From the NCBI GenBank assembly GCA_038224615.1, contig JBBRFH010000120.1:1-10346 (forward strand): DNA of 10,346 nt, given 5' to 3'. This stretch comes from JBBRFH01 sp038224615 (GTDB lineage Bacteria; Planctomycetota; Phycisphaerae; Tepidisphaerales; Tepidisphaeraceae). A program made the translations under genes and the position numbers. Below the pieces are notes generated by a model. It was not told the origin of the DNA and made no database searches. It was given only the letters and a program-made list of their open reading frames with translations. Positions 1 to 5,644 of this stretch are shown here, in pieces (within the stretch, counting starts at the first letter, position 1; each line of letters begins with the position of its first letter).

Positions 1-37
1 GCCGATAACGCTTTTGTGGTGTAAAACCGACCCGCAA

Positions 38-238
38 ATGCCAAGGCGAGCCGCGACGCTGCGACCAGGCGCAAAGCCGACCGCTAAGAAGGCGCTTTGG
101 TTCATGCTTCCCTTCGCTTTGATCGTCGCGCTGTTCGCAGCTTCGCGGCTGGCCTTGTTCCGAACGTGCGATGGGCCAGATCAGAGGCGGGTCCGAGAGC
201 GCCAAGCCGCGCCGGCGCGGGCGTCAGCACCCAGTTGA
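38..238 (+). CDS. possible small one-helix membrane protein (doubtful)
   Basis: This 66-residue open frame starts at ATG 38; an in-frame TTG at 14 is an alternative. It has a basic N-terminal third followed by a hydrophobic stretch (about residues 22-42, WFMLPFALIVALFAASRLAL) and a charged, Arg/Ala-rich tail. That is the layout of a small single-pass membrane protein. I recognise no family and see no Shine-Dalgarno sequence before either start. The frame may be chance in GC-rich DNA, or it may be the end of a locus lying mostly outside the window. The nearest plus-strand terminator is at 397-431. Confidence 0.25.
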   Translation: MPRRAATLRPGAKPTAKKALWFMLPFALIVALFAASRLALFRTCDGPDQRRVRERQAAPARASAPS

Positions 239-305
239 GTAAGGGAAAGTACCGCACTCCTTTTTTGTAGGCTATACAGATAACCTGACCGATAGAATGG
301 GTGTA

Positions 306-431
306 AGCTACAGTCGTAGCAGAAATGGGGCGGCCAGAAGCTGCCCAGCAAATTTGAGTTTTGATGGGCGCGTGAATCCCGACCACACGCGTCGATCAGG
401 GGCCGGGCGATGTGCCCGGCCCTGTTTTTTT
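306..431 (+). ncRNA. candidate structured small RNA with intrinsic terminator
   Basis: Four consecutive hairpins lie in about 125 bases with no open frame of note. Stem 1 is GCTAC/GTAGC (307-311 with 316-320, loop AGTC). Stem 2 is GGGCGGC/GCTGCCC (328-334 with 340-346, loop CAGAA, one G-U). Stem 3 is CGCGTG/CACGCG (369-374 with 386-391). The fourth is the terminator at 397-431. An A/T-rich unpaired stretch (about 347-364) separates stems 2 and 3. A TAGAAT box at 294-299 would place transcription start near 306, just before stem 1, but I see no good -35 box. The next gene is on the opposite strand, so this is not a leader of a downstream gene. It does not match tRNA, tmRNA, SRP RNA or 6S RNA as I know them. 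The boundaries are inferred. Confidence 0.4.
397..431 (+). terminator. strong Rho-independent terminator
   Basis: CAGGGGCCGGGC (397-408) pairs with GCCCGGCCCTG (414-424) with one bulged G and a 5-base loop, followed directly by seven T (425-431). The T-run is on the plus strand only, so it ends rightward transcription. It does not serve the leftward Rid-family gene that stops at 449, although it would shield that gene from antisense transcription. Confidence 0.75.
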
Positions 432-448
432 GCGCTGGTGGTGGCGGT

Positions 449-865
449 TCACGCGACGATCGCGTCGGCTTCGATTTCGATCAGCGCGTCGCCGTCGATC
501 AGTCGCGGCACTTCGACAATACTCGTCGCCGGGCGGATCTCGCCGAACACTTTCCCGTGAACCGCCGCCACCTGCTCCCATTGGGTGACATCGGTGACGA
601 ACATTCGTGTGCGGATCACGTGCTCGGGTTTGCCGCCCAGCGCCTTGATCGCTTCCACGATGATGTCGAGCGACCGCTGCGCCTGCTCGCCCATCGACTT
701 TGCATACGTGCCGTCGGCATTCACGCCGACCGTCCCCGTGACCGCGATCACGTTCCCACTCCGCACCGCCCGGCTATACCCCATCCTGGGCTCCCATTTG
801 CTCCCCGAAGAAGCAGTAAGCCGGCCGAAGCGTTCGTGGGTGGTGATGGTGATGGGGTTGGACAT
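449..865 (-). CDS. Rid-family (YjgF/YER057c/UK114) protein lacking the catalytic arginine
   Basis: This 138-residue protein has the usual length and ending of the Rid family (RPATSIVEVPRLIDGDALIE, then IEADA). Family members form trimers with active sites between subunits. Classical RidA hydrolyses reactive enamine/imine intermediates released by PLP enzymes, using an Arg in the sequence PARSCVEV (Arg105 in E. coli). Here the matching stretch is PATSIVEV, so that Arg is Thr114. Loss of this Arg is a feature of the Rid4-Rid7 type subfamilies, so imine deaminase activity should not be assumed. I chose ATG 865 (MSNPITITTHERF) because homology-like sequence begins there. An in-frame ATG at 886 sits behind a G-rich stretch that could be a ribosome binding site and would add seven residues. 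It is a single gene facing away from the cassette at 1102. Confidence 0.9.
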   Translation of the reverse strand: MSNPITITTHERFGRLTASSGSKWEPRMGYSRAVRSGNVIAVTGTVGVNADGTYAKSMGEQAQRSLDIIVEAIKALGGKPEHVIRTRMFVTDVTQWEQVAAVHGKVFGEIRPATSIVEVPRLIDGDALIEIEADAIVA

Positions 866-919
866 AAGGTCGTGCAGCATACCCATTCGCCCCCCCGTGC
901 GTGAACCTCGGCGATCGTC

Positions 920-945
920 CCTATGACGGCGTTCTGATTCATAGG
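920..945. promoter_or_regulatory. inverted repeat in divergent promoter region
   Basis: CCTATGA (920-926) and TCATAGG (939-945) form a perfect 7-base dyad with a 12-base spacer. It lies between the leftward Rid gene and the rightward cassette. The spacing suits a dimeric regulator contacting successive turns, but no regulator gene is in view. Confidence 0.3.
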
Positions 946-950
946 TGCCC

Positions 951-970
951 TCGCATGTACGCACATGCGA
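951..970. promoter_or_regulatory. 20-base perfect dyad, candidate operator
   Basis: TCGCATGT (951-958), loop ACGC, ACATGCGA (963-970) is a perfect 8-base inverted repeat in the divergent spacer, 27 bases before the TTGACA box at 998. No T-run follows, so it is not a terminator. An operator is the simplest reading. Confidence 0.35.
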
Positions 971-997
971 CAGATTGTTCCGTACCAGAAAAGCAGC

Positions 998-1025
998 TTG
1001 ACAAGACCACCCCGCCTTTTACGCT
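998..1025 (+). promoter_or_regulatory. possible promoter of the 1102 cassette
   Basis: TTGACA (998-1003) is a perfect -35 box. The best -10 at a 16-base spacing is TACGCT (1020-1025), which is poor. If real it would give a leader of about 70 bases before the start at 1102 and could be controlled by the dyads upstream. Confidence 0.3.
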
Positions 1026-1101
1026 TTTCACAAATGTCGCCGGGTGGCAACCGTGGGGGTTGCGAAGTGACGCGACGATGTCAAAGGGTGAAGGACATCA
1101 A

Positions 1102-1857
1102 ATGCTCGCAAAACTAAAGAATCTCGTTGGGCGAATGCGGTCAAACTCCGCGCCGATCAAGGCCGCTGCGGTCGAAACACTCGAGCAACGACGCCTGCTG
1201 TCGGCGTCCATCGGACAACTTGGGCTCGGCGAGCATCGTATATACGGCGTCGGTGATTACACGTTCACCCTCAAGAACGCGACGACGATCAACGCCTCAT
1301 TGGCCAAGGCCCAAGTGGCCGGTAAATTCAAGGTCCGCACCCTTACCCGCGTCGGCGGCGAACGAACGACCGGCGGGACGGTTGCGATGTCGACGGAAAA
1401 GGATGTGGAGGTGCAATTTCCGTCCTACGCCAGTATCGTCGCCGACGCAGACGTGATCAGTGCGACGAACGCGGCATGGGCTTCGACACTCGCTGCGACA
1501 ACACCCACCTCTCGAAGTGAAGAAGGTTTTTGGATACGACTGAATACCGACACAGAAAAGTACGAGTTCACAACAACTGTGCTAGGTCCGATTGTAGGAC
1601 CTAACCAAGGAGGATCCGTTGTACTGGGTTCTCGTCCTGCGGACTCCGTCAGTGGAACTCTAACGCCATTGAGCAGCCCCACGTATACGGTGGCATCATT
1701 CCACACACACACACACCCACAACCTATCGTACGGTCGGTCGTGCAGTTGGACCATCGCCAGCGGACAACACGGCTGATACTGCAGATGACGTCGCTGGAG
1801 TCGTATATGATTACGTTGGTGATGCGTTCGGAAATATCAACGCAGGTGCTCCGCTGA
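1102..1857 (+). CDS. LEQR-motif exported protein with JAB/JAMM-like domain, frameshifted near its end
   Basis: ATG 1102 is chosen because GAAGGA lies six bases upstream; ATG 1078 and 901 are in frame but lack a comparable site. The 251-residue product starts with a basic segment and VETLEQRRLLSA (residues 24-35), a variant of the LEPR-XLL motif at the N-terminus of many exported planctomycete proteins. A stretch with SEEGFWIRLNTD (139-150) and then SFHTH (199-203) resembles a JAB/JAMM-type metallopeptidase fold (Glu, then HxH). The Ser-x-x-Asp ligand expected next is missing from this frame but present in the neighbouring frame (see 1719-1910). The break lies in the (CA)7 tract. Residues after about 204 are therefore probably out-of-frame translation ending at a chance stop. 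If intact the protein would have 268 residues and overlap the next gene. Cell-surface proteolysis or processing is inferred. Confidence 0.7.
   Translation: MLAKLKNLVGRMRSNSAPIKAAAVETLEQRRLLSASIGQLGLGEHRIYGVGDYTFTLKNATTINASLAKAQVAGKFKVRTLTRVGGERTTGGTVAMSTEKDVEVQFPSYASIVADADVISATNAAWASTLAATTPTSRSEEGFWIRLNTDTEKYEFTTTVLGPIVGPNQGGSVVLGSRPADSVSGTLTPLSSPTYTVASFHTHTHPQPIVRSVVQLDHRQRTTRLILQMTSLESYMITLVMRSEISTQVLR
1702..1715 (+). repeat. (CA)7 microsatellite inside coding sequence
   Basis: Seven CA units are followed by CCC, right over the HTH metal-ligand codons of the JAB-like protein. With seven units the frame ends at 1857. With six units, or with an equivalent slip of +1, it joins the frame that ends at 1910. 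Such tracts change length by slipped-strand mispairing, and they are also a typical place for a sequencing or assembly error. Confidence 0.9.
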
Positions 1858-1910
1858 ATGATCCAGCCAAGTTGTATCACGCTGGTCCGACGAGAAGGGT
1901 GAACCCATGA
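1719..1910 (+). pseudogene. displaced C-terminal part of the JAB-like protein
   Basis: This 63-codon open frame plus TGA (1908-1910) continues the gene at 1102 after a shift at the CA tract. It reads TTYRTVGRAVGPSPADNTAD at its start, then DDVAGVVYDYVGDAFGNIN and a tail ending TRRVNP. GPSPAD supplies the Ser-x-x-Asp that completes an HxH...SxxD JAMM-type metal site, and VVYDYVGDAFG looks like a normal domain core. Its stop overlaps the next start codon (ATGA at 1907-1910), as expected of an intact translationally coupled operon. It has no start of its own. Whether it is expressed depends on the length of the CA tract or on ribosomal slippage. Confidence 0.65.
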
Positions 1911-2293
1911 ACCCAGGAGCGCCTATCCTCATTGCCGTCGTCATGAACTGCTCATGCGTATCGAAAGAATCTGATGATAAGCGAGGGCATCAGCATGCGA
2001 GCGAAGATATGTTGAACGCTGGGGTCGTTTCTGTGCCGCAACAGAATTCCGACAAGCAGTCCGTCAGTAATGGCCCAAGCGACTCGCAATGGATTGAGAT
2101 TGCACGCGAGGCCGCAAAGGACAAGGTGCACCTGCAAATGCTCGCGCCGCCGGTCGTAGAACATGGTGCGAAGGAGGTTATTGTCACTTTCCCAGTGCCG
2201 TATCAGCCAGGATATCGGGGGCGTTCATATGACGCCAAGGTCACAATTGATTCGGCCACCCGCAAAGTAACGCAGATACTTGGCGGAGACTGA
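1907..2293 (+). CDS. small export-type protein with PepSY-like C-terminus
   Basis: The 128-residue product starts at ATG 1907, with GAAGGG seven bases upstream and the start overlapping the stop of the displaced JAB frame (ATGA). The N-terminus is short and hydrophobic with two cysteines (PILIAVVMNCSC, residues 6-17), suggesting a signal peptide or a degenerate lipobox. A polar linker (about 18-60) follows. The C-terminal half has an amphipathic helix (WIEIAREAAKDKV) and strands ending in SYDAKVTIDSATRKVTQILG. This helix-plus-strands arrangement recalls PepSY-like or NTF2-like small domains of secreted inhibitors and immunity proteins. That comparison is by eye and weak. Coupling to the JAB-like protein suggests they act together, possibly as enzyme and inhibitor or enzyme and partner. 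I do not recognise a specific family. Confidence 0.6.
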   Translation: MNPGAPILIAVVMNCSCVSKESDDKRGHQHASEDMLNAGVVSVPQQNSDKQSVSNGPSDSQWIEIAREAAKDKVHLQMLAPPVVEHGAKEVIVTFPVPYQPGYRGRSYDAKVTIDSATRKVTQILGGD

Positions 2294-2734
2294 AGCGGTG
2301 GCCGTGGGGCGGGATTCCTCGAACAGGCGTTGCCGTATGTGCAGGCGCAAGGACTCGTGTTTGAAGGTTCAAATCTGAACCTCAATGACCTCCTTGTCAC
2401 ACCCGCAATGATGAAACGTTCGCTTGAGTCTATGCTCTATGATCCGACGGCACGTATCCAAGGCTACCGCAGTTACTCCAATACGGCTGTCCCGACAGGA
2501 TGACATCGGATCATTGCCTACCACCGCGGGCCGAACCAGCAGTGGCCTGTCGGAACTCAGAACGACCTTCACTACGCTACTGAAGACTATGATCCAATCA
2601 CGAATGCGTGGTCGTGGTCCGACAAAGAGGGATGGAAGCAGGCAAGCGACACGGACCCTTATAGTGAAAGTGGCACCTTCCTGAGCCACTATCTAGTCAA
2701 CGAGGCTCCGCGCTACGCGAGAGCAACCGACTGA
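2294..2734 (+). pseudogene. remnant of an unrecognised protein, interrupted by in-frame TGA
   Basis: Two open stretches in one frame (2294-2500 and 2504-2731) are separated by a single TGA (2501-2503) and end at TGA 2732. Both read like real protein: FLEQALPYVQAQGLVFEG, LVTPAMMKRSLESMLYDPTA and QGYRSYSNTAVPTG before the stop; HRIIAYHRGPNQQWPVG, DYDPITNAWSWSDKEGW and TFLSHYLVNEAPRYARATD after it. The second part is rich in Trp, Tyr and Asp. No start with a ribosome binding site precedes the first part, and this frame is also the frame of the gene ending at 2293, so the N-terminal end seems lost. It is most likely the decayed C-terminal region of a cassette gene. I do not recognise the domain. 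Read-through of TGA is possible but less likely. Confidence 0.45.
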
Positions 2735-2737
2735 TCG

Positions 2738-3265
2738 ATGATGGTTGAGCGATTGGATTATCTTCCGCCCTCGACGGCGCCGACCGATCAGTCAGGCGCC
2801 GGGCCAGGCGACCGGGGTCGTGCTGTGCAGGTGGTTCAATGCGCGGCGTGGCTGCTCGTCGCACTGGCCGCTGTCTTCGTCGCTACTGTCGTGACAGCAC
2901 TGACAGCAGGCGGCGATATCCACCGCAGGATCTCGAATGATGTTCGTCCAGAGTTGCTGCGGCTCCGAGCGGACTTGGCGAACAGCAAGGTGGCGGTCCC
3001 CCGACCGATGACCTTTGCCCGGGCCAACATCGCAGCCGACAGTTGGTTGGCGCCCCACGTCGTGATCGCTCAGACTTCCGACCAGTGGCAGGTTCTGCTG
3101 CTGGTAGTCCGACGGCGAGGAACGGTAATTGTGCTTGTGCAGTACGTCAGCGATGCGGGCGAGACTGCCCGATCCGGAGTCTGGTGGCTGGAGGATGTGC
3201 GAAAGACCTTTCCGGGCGACGCAGTCCAGATCGCCGAGGACAACGCAATAGTACTCTATCGGTGA
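2738..3265 (+). CDS. hypothetical single-pass membrane protein
   Basis: The 175-residue product starts three bases after the stop of the preceding remnant, with two consecutive ATG codons (2738, 2741). The upstream GAGAG is about 14 bases away, so the ribosome binding site is poor and translation may once have been coupled to the upstream frame. A Pro/Gly-rich N-terminus of about 30 residues is followed by one transmembrane segment (about 35-56, AAWLLVALAAVFVATVVTAL). A short coiled-coil-like helix comes next (RPELLRLRADLANSK, 70-84), then a soluble domain with strands such as WQVLLLVVRRRGTVIVLVQY (117-136). An N-in topology with the C-terminal domain outside the inner membrane is likely. I recognise no family. 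A 176-codon antisense frame (2792-3322) looks much less protein-like. Confidence 0.55.
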   Translation: MMVERLDYLPPSTAPTDQSGAGPGDRGRAVQVVQCAAWLLVALAAVFVATVVTALTAGGDIHRRISNDVRPELLRLRADLANSKVAVPRPMTFARANIAADSWLAPHVVIAQTSDQWQVLLLVVRRRGTVIVLVQYVSDAGETARSGVWWLEDVRKTFPGDAVQIAEDNAIVLYR

Positions 3266-3278
3266 CGACATAGTCTGG

Positions 3279-3334
3279 TAGCGCACGCTCTTGCGTGCCG
3301 TTCGTCCAAACGCGGCACGCAATAGCGTGCCCTA
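3279..3334. repeat. paired-palindrome (REPIN-like) element, intergenic
   Basis: Two 22-base arms (3279-3300 and 3313-3334) are inverted copies of each other with 20 of 22 positions matching, separated by 12 bases. Each arm is itself a hairpin (GCACGC/GCGTGC). Two inverted palindromes of this kind are the form of REP doublets (REPINs). It lies just after the end of the gene stopping at 3265. No T-run follows on the plus strand, so termination is not obvious. Confidence 0.7.
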
Positions 3335-3347
3335 CGAACTCAACGCG

Positions 3348-3375
3348 AAAAGGTCCGCAGGAGTACCTGCGGACC
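3348..3375 (-). terminator. probable terminator of the leftward gene run
   Basis: GGTCCGCAGG (3352-3361) and CCTGCGGACC (3366-3375) form a perfect 10-base stem with a 4-base loop. Read on the minus strand the stem is followed by TTTT (3348-3351), which suits termination of transcription coming from the GNAT gene that stops at 3563. The distance, about 190 bases, is long, and the element may also be part of a repeat cluster. Confidence 0.5.
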
Positions 3376-3562
3376 CTACAAGGCTGCTAAATGTCGGATG
3401 ACCAGGCAAGAGTCGTGTGAAGCGCAGGCGAGCGAGACGGCATTCGATCGAAATCCGGAAAATGCCTCTCAAGAAGGAAAGGGGTGCCGCGAGTACGCGG
3501 CAAAAGGAGACAGTGCGCCGAAAGATCACTGTTGAACGGGGGAGGTATTCTTAGCCGGGTGG
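3376..3562. other. intergenic stretch without a convincing gene
   Basis: Apart from a short hairpin TGCCGCG-AGTA-CGCGGCA (3485-3502), which uses the same AGTA loop as the stem at 3352-3375, I see nothing supportable. A 30-codon frame from ATG 3462 (starting MPLKKERGAASTRQK) and a 65-codon minus frame (3332-3529) that runs over the palindrome have no recognisable features. Confidence 0.5.
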
Positions 3563-4048
3563 TTAGGCCGCGTTCGTCGGAGTGATCAGCTTTTCATAGT
3601 AAATCAAGGGCATCTGCCGATAGACGGCTCGGCCTACTTCCCGATATCCGCCACCCTGGTAAAAAGGCCCGGCGCCGCTGCGGCAGTCATAAGCGTCCAG
3701 CCGGATGGCCTGCGCCGGCCAATTCAAGGCGATGTGATCTGCTTCAAGCAAGCAGCGGCGTCCAATTCCTTTGCGCTGGAGCGGCGGAGCAACTGCCATG
3801 CCGAGCAGATACAGCGCAGTGCGTACCGGAGTGAAATAGGATGCGTCAATTGCCCACGGCTTTTTGGGCGTCAGACAAATCGTGGCGATTACTTTACCCC
3901 TGCGACGTGCAACGAACACTTTGCCGGCGCGCATGTGACGCTGGACTTCCTTGAGAGTCTTATCCCTCTCCTCGCCGAAAGCTGCACAGCGAAACGCCAC
4001 CACTTCCGCCGAGTCTTCTGCTGCCGAGAGCTTAATCCCAAGAGCCAT
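3563..4048 (-). CDS. GNAT-family N-acetyltransferase
   Basis: The 161-residue product has the normal length for a single-domain GCN5-related N-acetyltransferase, which transfers acetyl from acetyl-CoA to an amine. Motif A is clear: strand LYLLGMAVAPPLQ (79-91), then the pyrophosphate-binding loop QRKGIG (91-96) and the helix after it. Motif B follows with IRLDAYDCRSGAGPFYQGGG (115-134), where Tyr130 is the usual general-acid position. The substrate cannot be told from the sequence. It starts at ATG 4048, 168 bases after the gltA stop, and is probably the last gene of the leftward run. A weak AGG lies about nine bases before the start. Confidence 0.9.
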   Translation of the reverse strand: MALGIKLSAAEDSAEVVAFRCAAFGEERDKTLKEVQRHMRAGKVFVARRRGKVIATICLTPKKPWAIDASYFTPVRTALYLLGMAVAPPLQRKGIGRRCLLEADHIALNWPAQAIRLDAYDCRSGAGPFYQGGGYREVGRAVYRQMPLIYYEKLITPTNAA

Positions 4049-4216
4049 GGAGCGACCTGACTAAGAAGGAACGCCAAGGGGACATCCAGAATATTCGACC
4101 GTGCTACGGGCATACCCGATCGCGCCGGGGGACGAAGAAGATGCGGGCGAAATCGCGGGTGGACGCCATGCCGGCGATTGGACGTTGATCCGTTTGTTGC
4201 CGGCGGGGGATTGCCG

Positions 4217-5497
4217 TTACCCGCGGGTTTCGATGCTTGCGAACACACCGCCGGTCGGGCCGGTGTAGATCTGGCGCGGGCGGTAGATCTTGCCCGACTG
4301 GTCGCGGACTTCCTTCCACTGGGCGATCCACCCGGGCATGCGCCCGACGGCGAAGAGGACGGTGAACATGTCCGTGGGCACGCCCATCGCGCGCATGATG
4401 ATGCCGCTGTAGAAATCGACGTTGGGATAGAGCTTGCGGCTGACGAAGTAATCGTCGGCGAGTGCGACTTCCTCGAGTCGGCGGGCGATGATCAGCAGCG
4501 GGTCGCTCGCGACATTGAGCGCGCCGAGCACGTCCTCGGCGGCCTTTTTAAGGATACGGGCGCGGGGGTCGTAGTTGCGGTAGATCGGGTGCCCGAAGCC
4601 GAACAGGCGGTACTTCTTGGCCTTCACGCCGGCGATGAACGCGTCAGGCTCCAGGCCGGTGTTATGGATCTCCTGGAGCTGGTTCATGATCTCGACGTTA
4701 GCCCCGCCGTGCAGCGGACCCCAGAGCGCGCACACCGCGGCGGCGCAACTGGCGAAGAGATTGGCGTGCGATGAGCCGACCATCCGGCAGGTGCTGGCCG
4801 AGCAATTTTGCTCGTGGTCGGCGTGGAGCAGAAAAATCAGGTCCAGCGCGCGGGCCACTTCGGGCTTCACTTCGCCGCCGAACAGCATCTTGAGGAAGTC
4901 GGTTGTGTAGGCGTCGGCGCGGGGCGTGCCGGCGGGGGCGACCTTGCCCGGCTCGCCCAGCGTGTGCCGGTAGATCGTCGCCGCCAGCGTGCGGCTCTTG
5001 GCGATCAGCTTGGCGGCCACCACGTCGAAGTGCTTTTCGTAGTCGACGTCGAGCACATCGGGGTGATAGGCGCACAATCCGTTGATGCACGCCGACATCA
5101 TCGCCATCGGGTTGGCGTTCTCAGGAAAGCCGTCGAGGATATGCAGCAGCCGTTCCTTCACGGGCGTGTGTTCGGCGACGCGGTCGACGAACTCTTTGAA
5201 CTGCGCCGCCGTCGGCAGCTTGCCGTAGATCAGCAGGTACGCCGTCTCCAGGAACGACGACTTTTCGGCCAGGTCTTCGATCGGGTAGCCGCGGTAACGC
5301 AGGATGCCTTTTTCGGCGTCGATGAAGGTGATTTCGCTGAGCGTGCTGCCGGTGTTGCGATAGCCGGGATCGAGGGTGATGCAGCCGGTCTTGTCGCGCA
5401 GTTGCGTGACGTCGACGGCACATTCGCCTTCTGACCCTGTGACGACCGGGAGGTCAATCGAGTTACCGTCGATATTCAGTGTCGCAATGCGGGACAT
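4217..5497 (-). CDS. gltA: citrate synthase
   Basis: The 426-residue type II citrate synthase condenses acetyl-CoA with oxaloacetate to citrate at the entry of the TCA cycle, in the cytoplasm. Its length equals that of Gram-negative hexameric enzymes. The three catalytic residues are in place: His263 in GPLHGGAN, His303 in GFGHPIYRNYDPRA and Asp361 in NVDFYSGI. The family signatures HADHEQN (225-231) and RPRQIYTGP near the C-terminus are also present. The residue after the second catalytic His is Pro where E. coli has Arg (GFGHR). It starts at ATG 5497 with GAGG eight bases upstream. A 147-base gap with a TATACT box on its strand (5583-5588) separates it from the glycosyltransferase operon, so it probably has its own promoter. 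Confidence 0.98.
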   Translation of the reverse strand: MSRIATLNIDGNSIDLPVVTGSEGECAVDVTQLRDKTGCITLDPGYRNTGSTLSEITFIDAEKGILRYRGYPIEDLAEKSSFLETAYLLIYGKLPTAAQFKEFVDRVAEHTPVKERLLHILDGFPENANPMAMMSACINGLCAYHPDVLDVDYEKHFDVVAAKLIAKSRTLAATIYRHTLGEPGKVAPAGTPRADAYTTDFLKMLFGGEVKPEVARALDLIFLLHADHEQNCSASTCRMVGSSHANLFASCAAAVCALWGPLHGGANVEIMNQLQEIHNTGLEPDAFIAGVKAKKYRLFGFGHPIYRNYDPRARILKKAAEDVLGALNVASDPLLIIARRLEEVALADDYFVSRKLYPNVDFYSGIIMRAMGVPTDMFTVLFAVGRMPGWIAQWKEVRDQSGKIYRPRQIYTGPTGGVFASIETRG

Positions 5498-5582
5498 GGA
5501 TGACGCCTCAGCCTCTTGTGTCGGTCCTGTTGTTGGTTCGCTCGTCGCCGCGCGCGACGACGATTACGGCAGAGTCCGGCGG

Positions 5583-5588
5583 AGTATA
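5583..5588 (-). promoter_or_regulatory. possible -10 box for gltA
   Basis: TATACT on the minus strand (AGTATA as printed) lies about 86 bases before the gltA start, in the gap after the GT39 gene. No good -35 box is found at the usual distance, so this is tentative. Confidence 0.3.
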
Positions 5589-5644
5589 GAGGAAGAATCC
5601 CCCCGACGCACGCGCGGCAAAGTGGATCCCCCGGGAGGCGCCGA

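Noticed and set aside
306..431. tRNA, tmRNA, SRP RNA or 6S RNA
   Set aside because: No cloverleaf, T-loop, SRP GGAAGG-type core or single long rod with a central bubble is present.
410..904. Long plus-strand frame opposite the Rid gene
   Set aside because: It is antisense to a clear family member and has His/Arg/Asp-rich composition typical of the reverse strand of GC-rich genes.
901..1101. N-terminal extension of the LEQR-motif protein back to ATG 901
   Set aside because: The extra residues (for example GWQPWGLRSD) look untranslated, the TTGACA box and dyads lie in this stretch, and ATG 1102 has a good Shine-Dalgarno sequence.
2501..2503. TGA as a selenocysteine or tryptophan codon
   Set aside because: I see no clear SECIS-like stem just downstream, and other genes here use TGG for Trp and TGA for stop. 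A nonsense mutation is simpler.
2792..3322. 176-codon minus-strand frame opposite the membrane protein at 2738
   Set aside because: It is low in hydrophobic order, rich in Cys, His and Ser runs, and extends into the palindromic repeat. The plus-strand frame has a clean transmembrane segment.
3332..3529. 65-codon minus-strand frame
   Set aside because: It lies over the hairpin repeats at 3352-3375 and 3485-3502 and shows no domain or start signal.
4178..5434. Plus-strand frames of about 200 codons opposite gltA
   Set aside because: They mirror the codon pattern of an unmistakable citrate synthase and have no features of their own.
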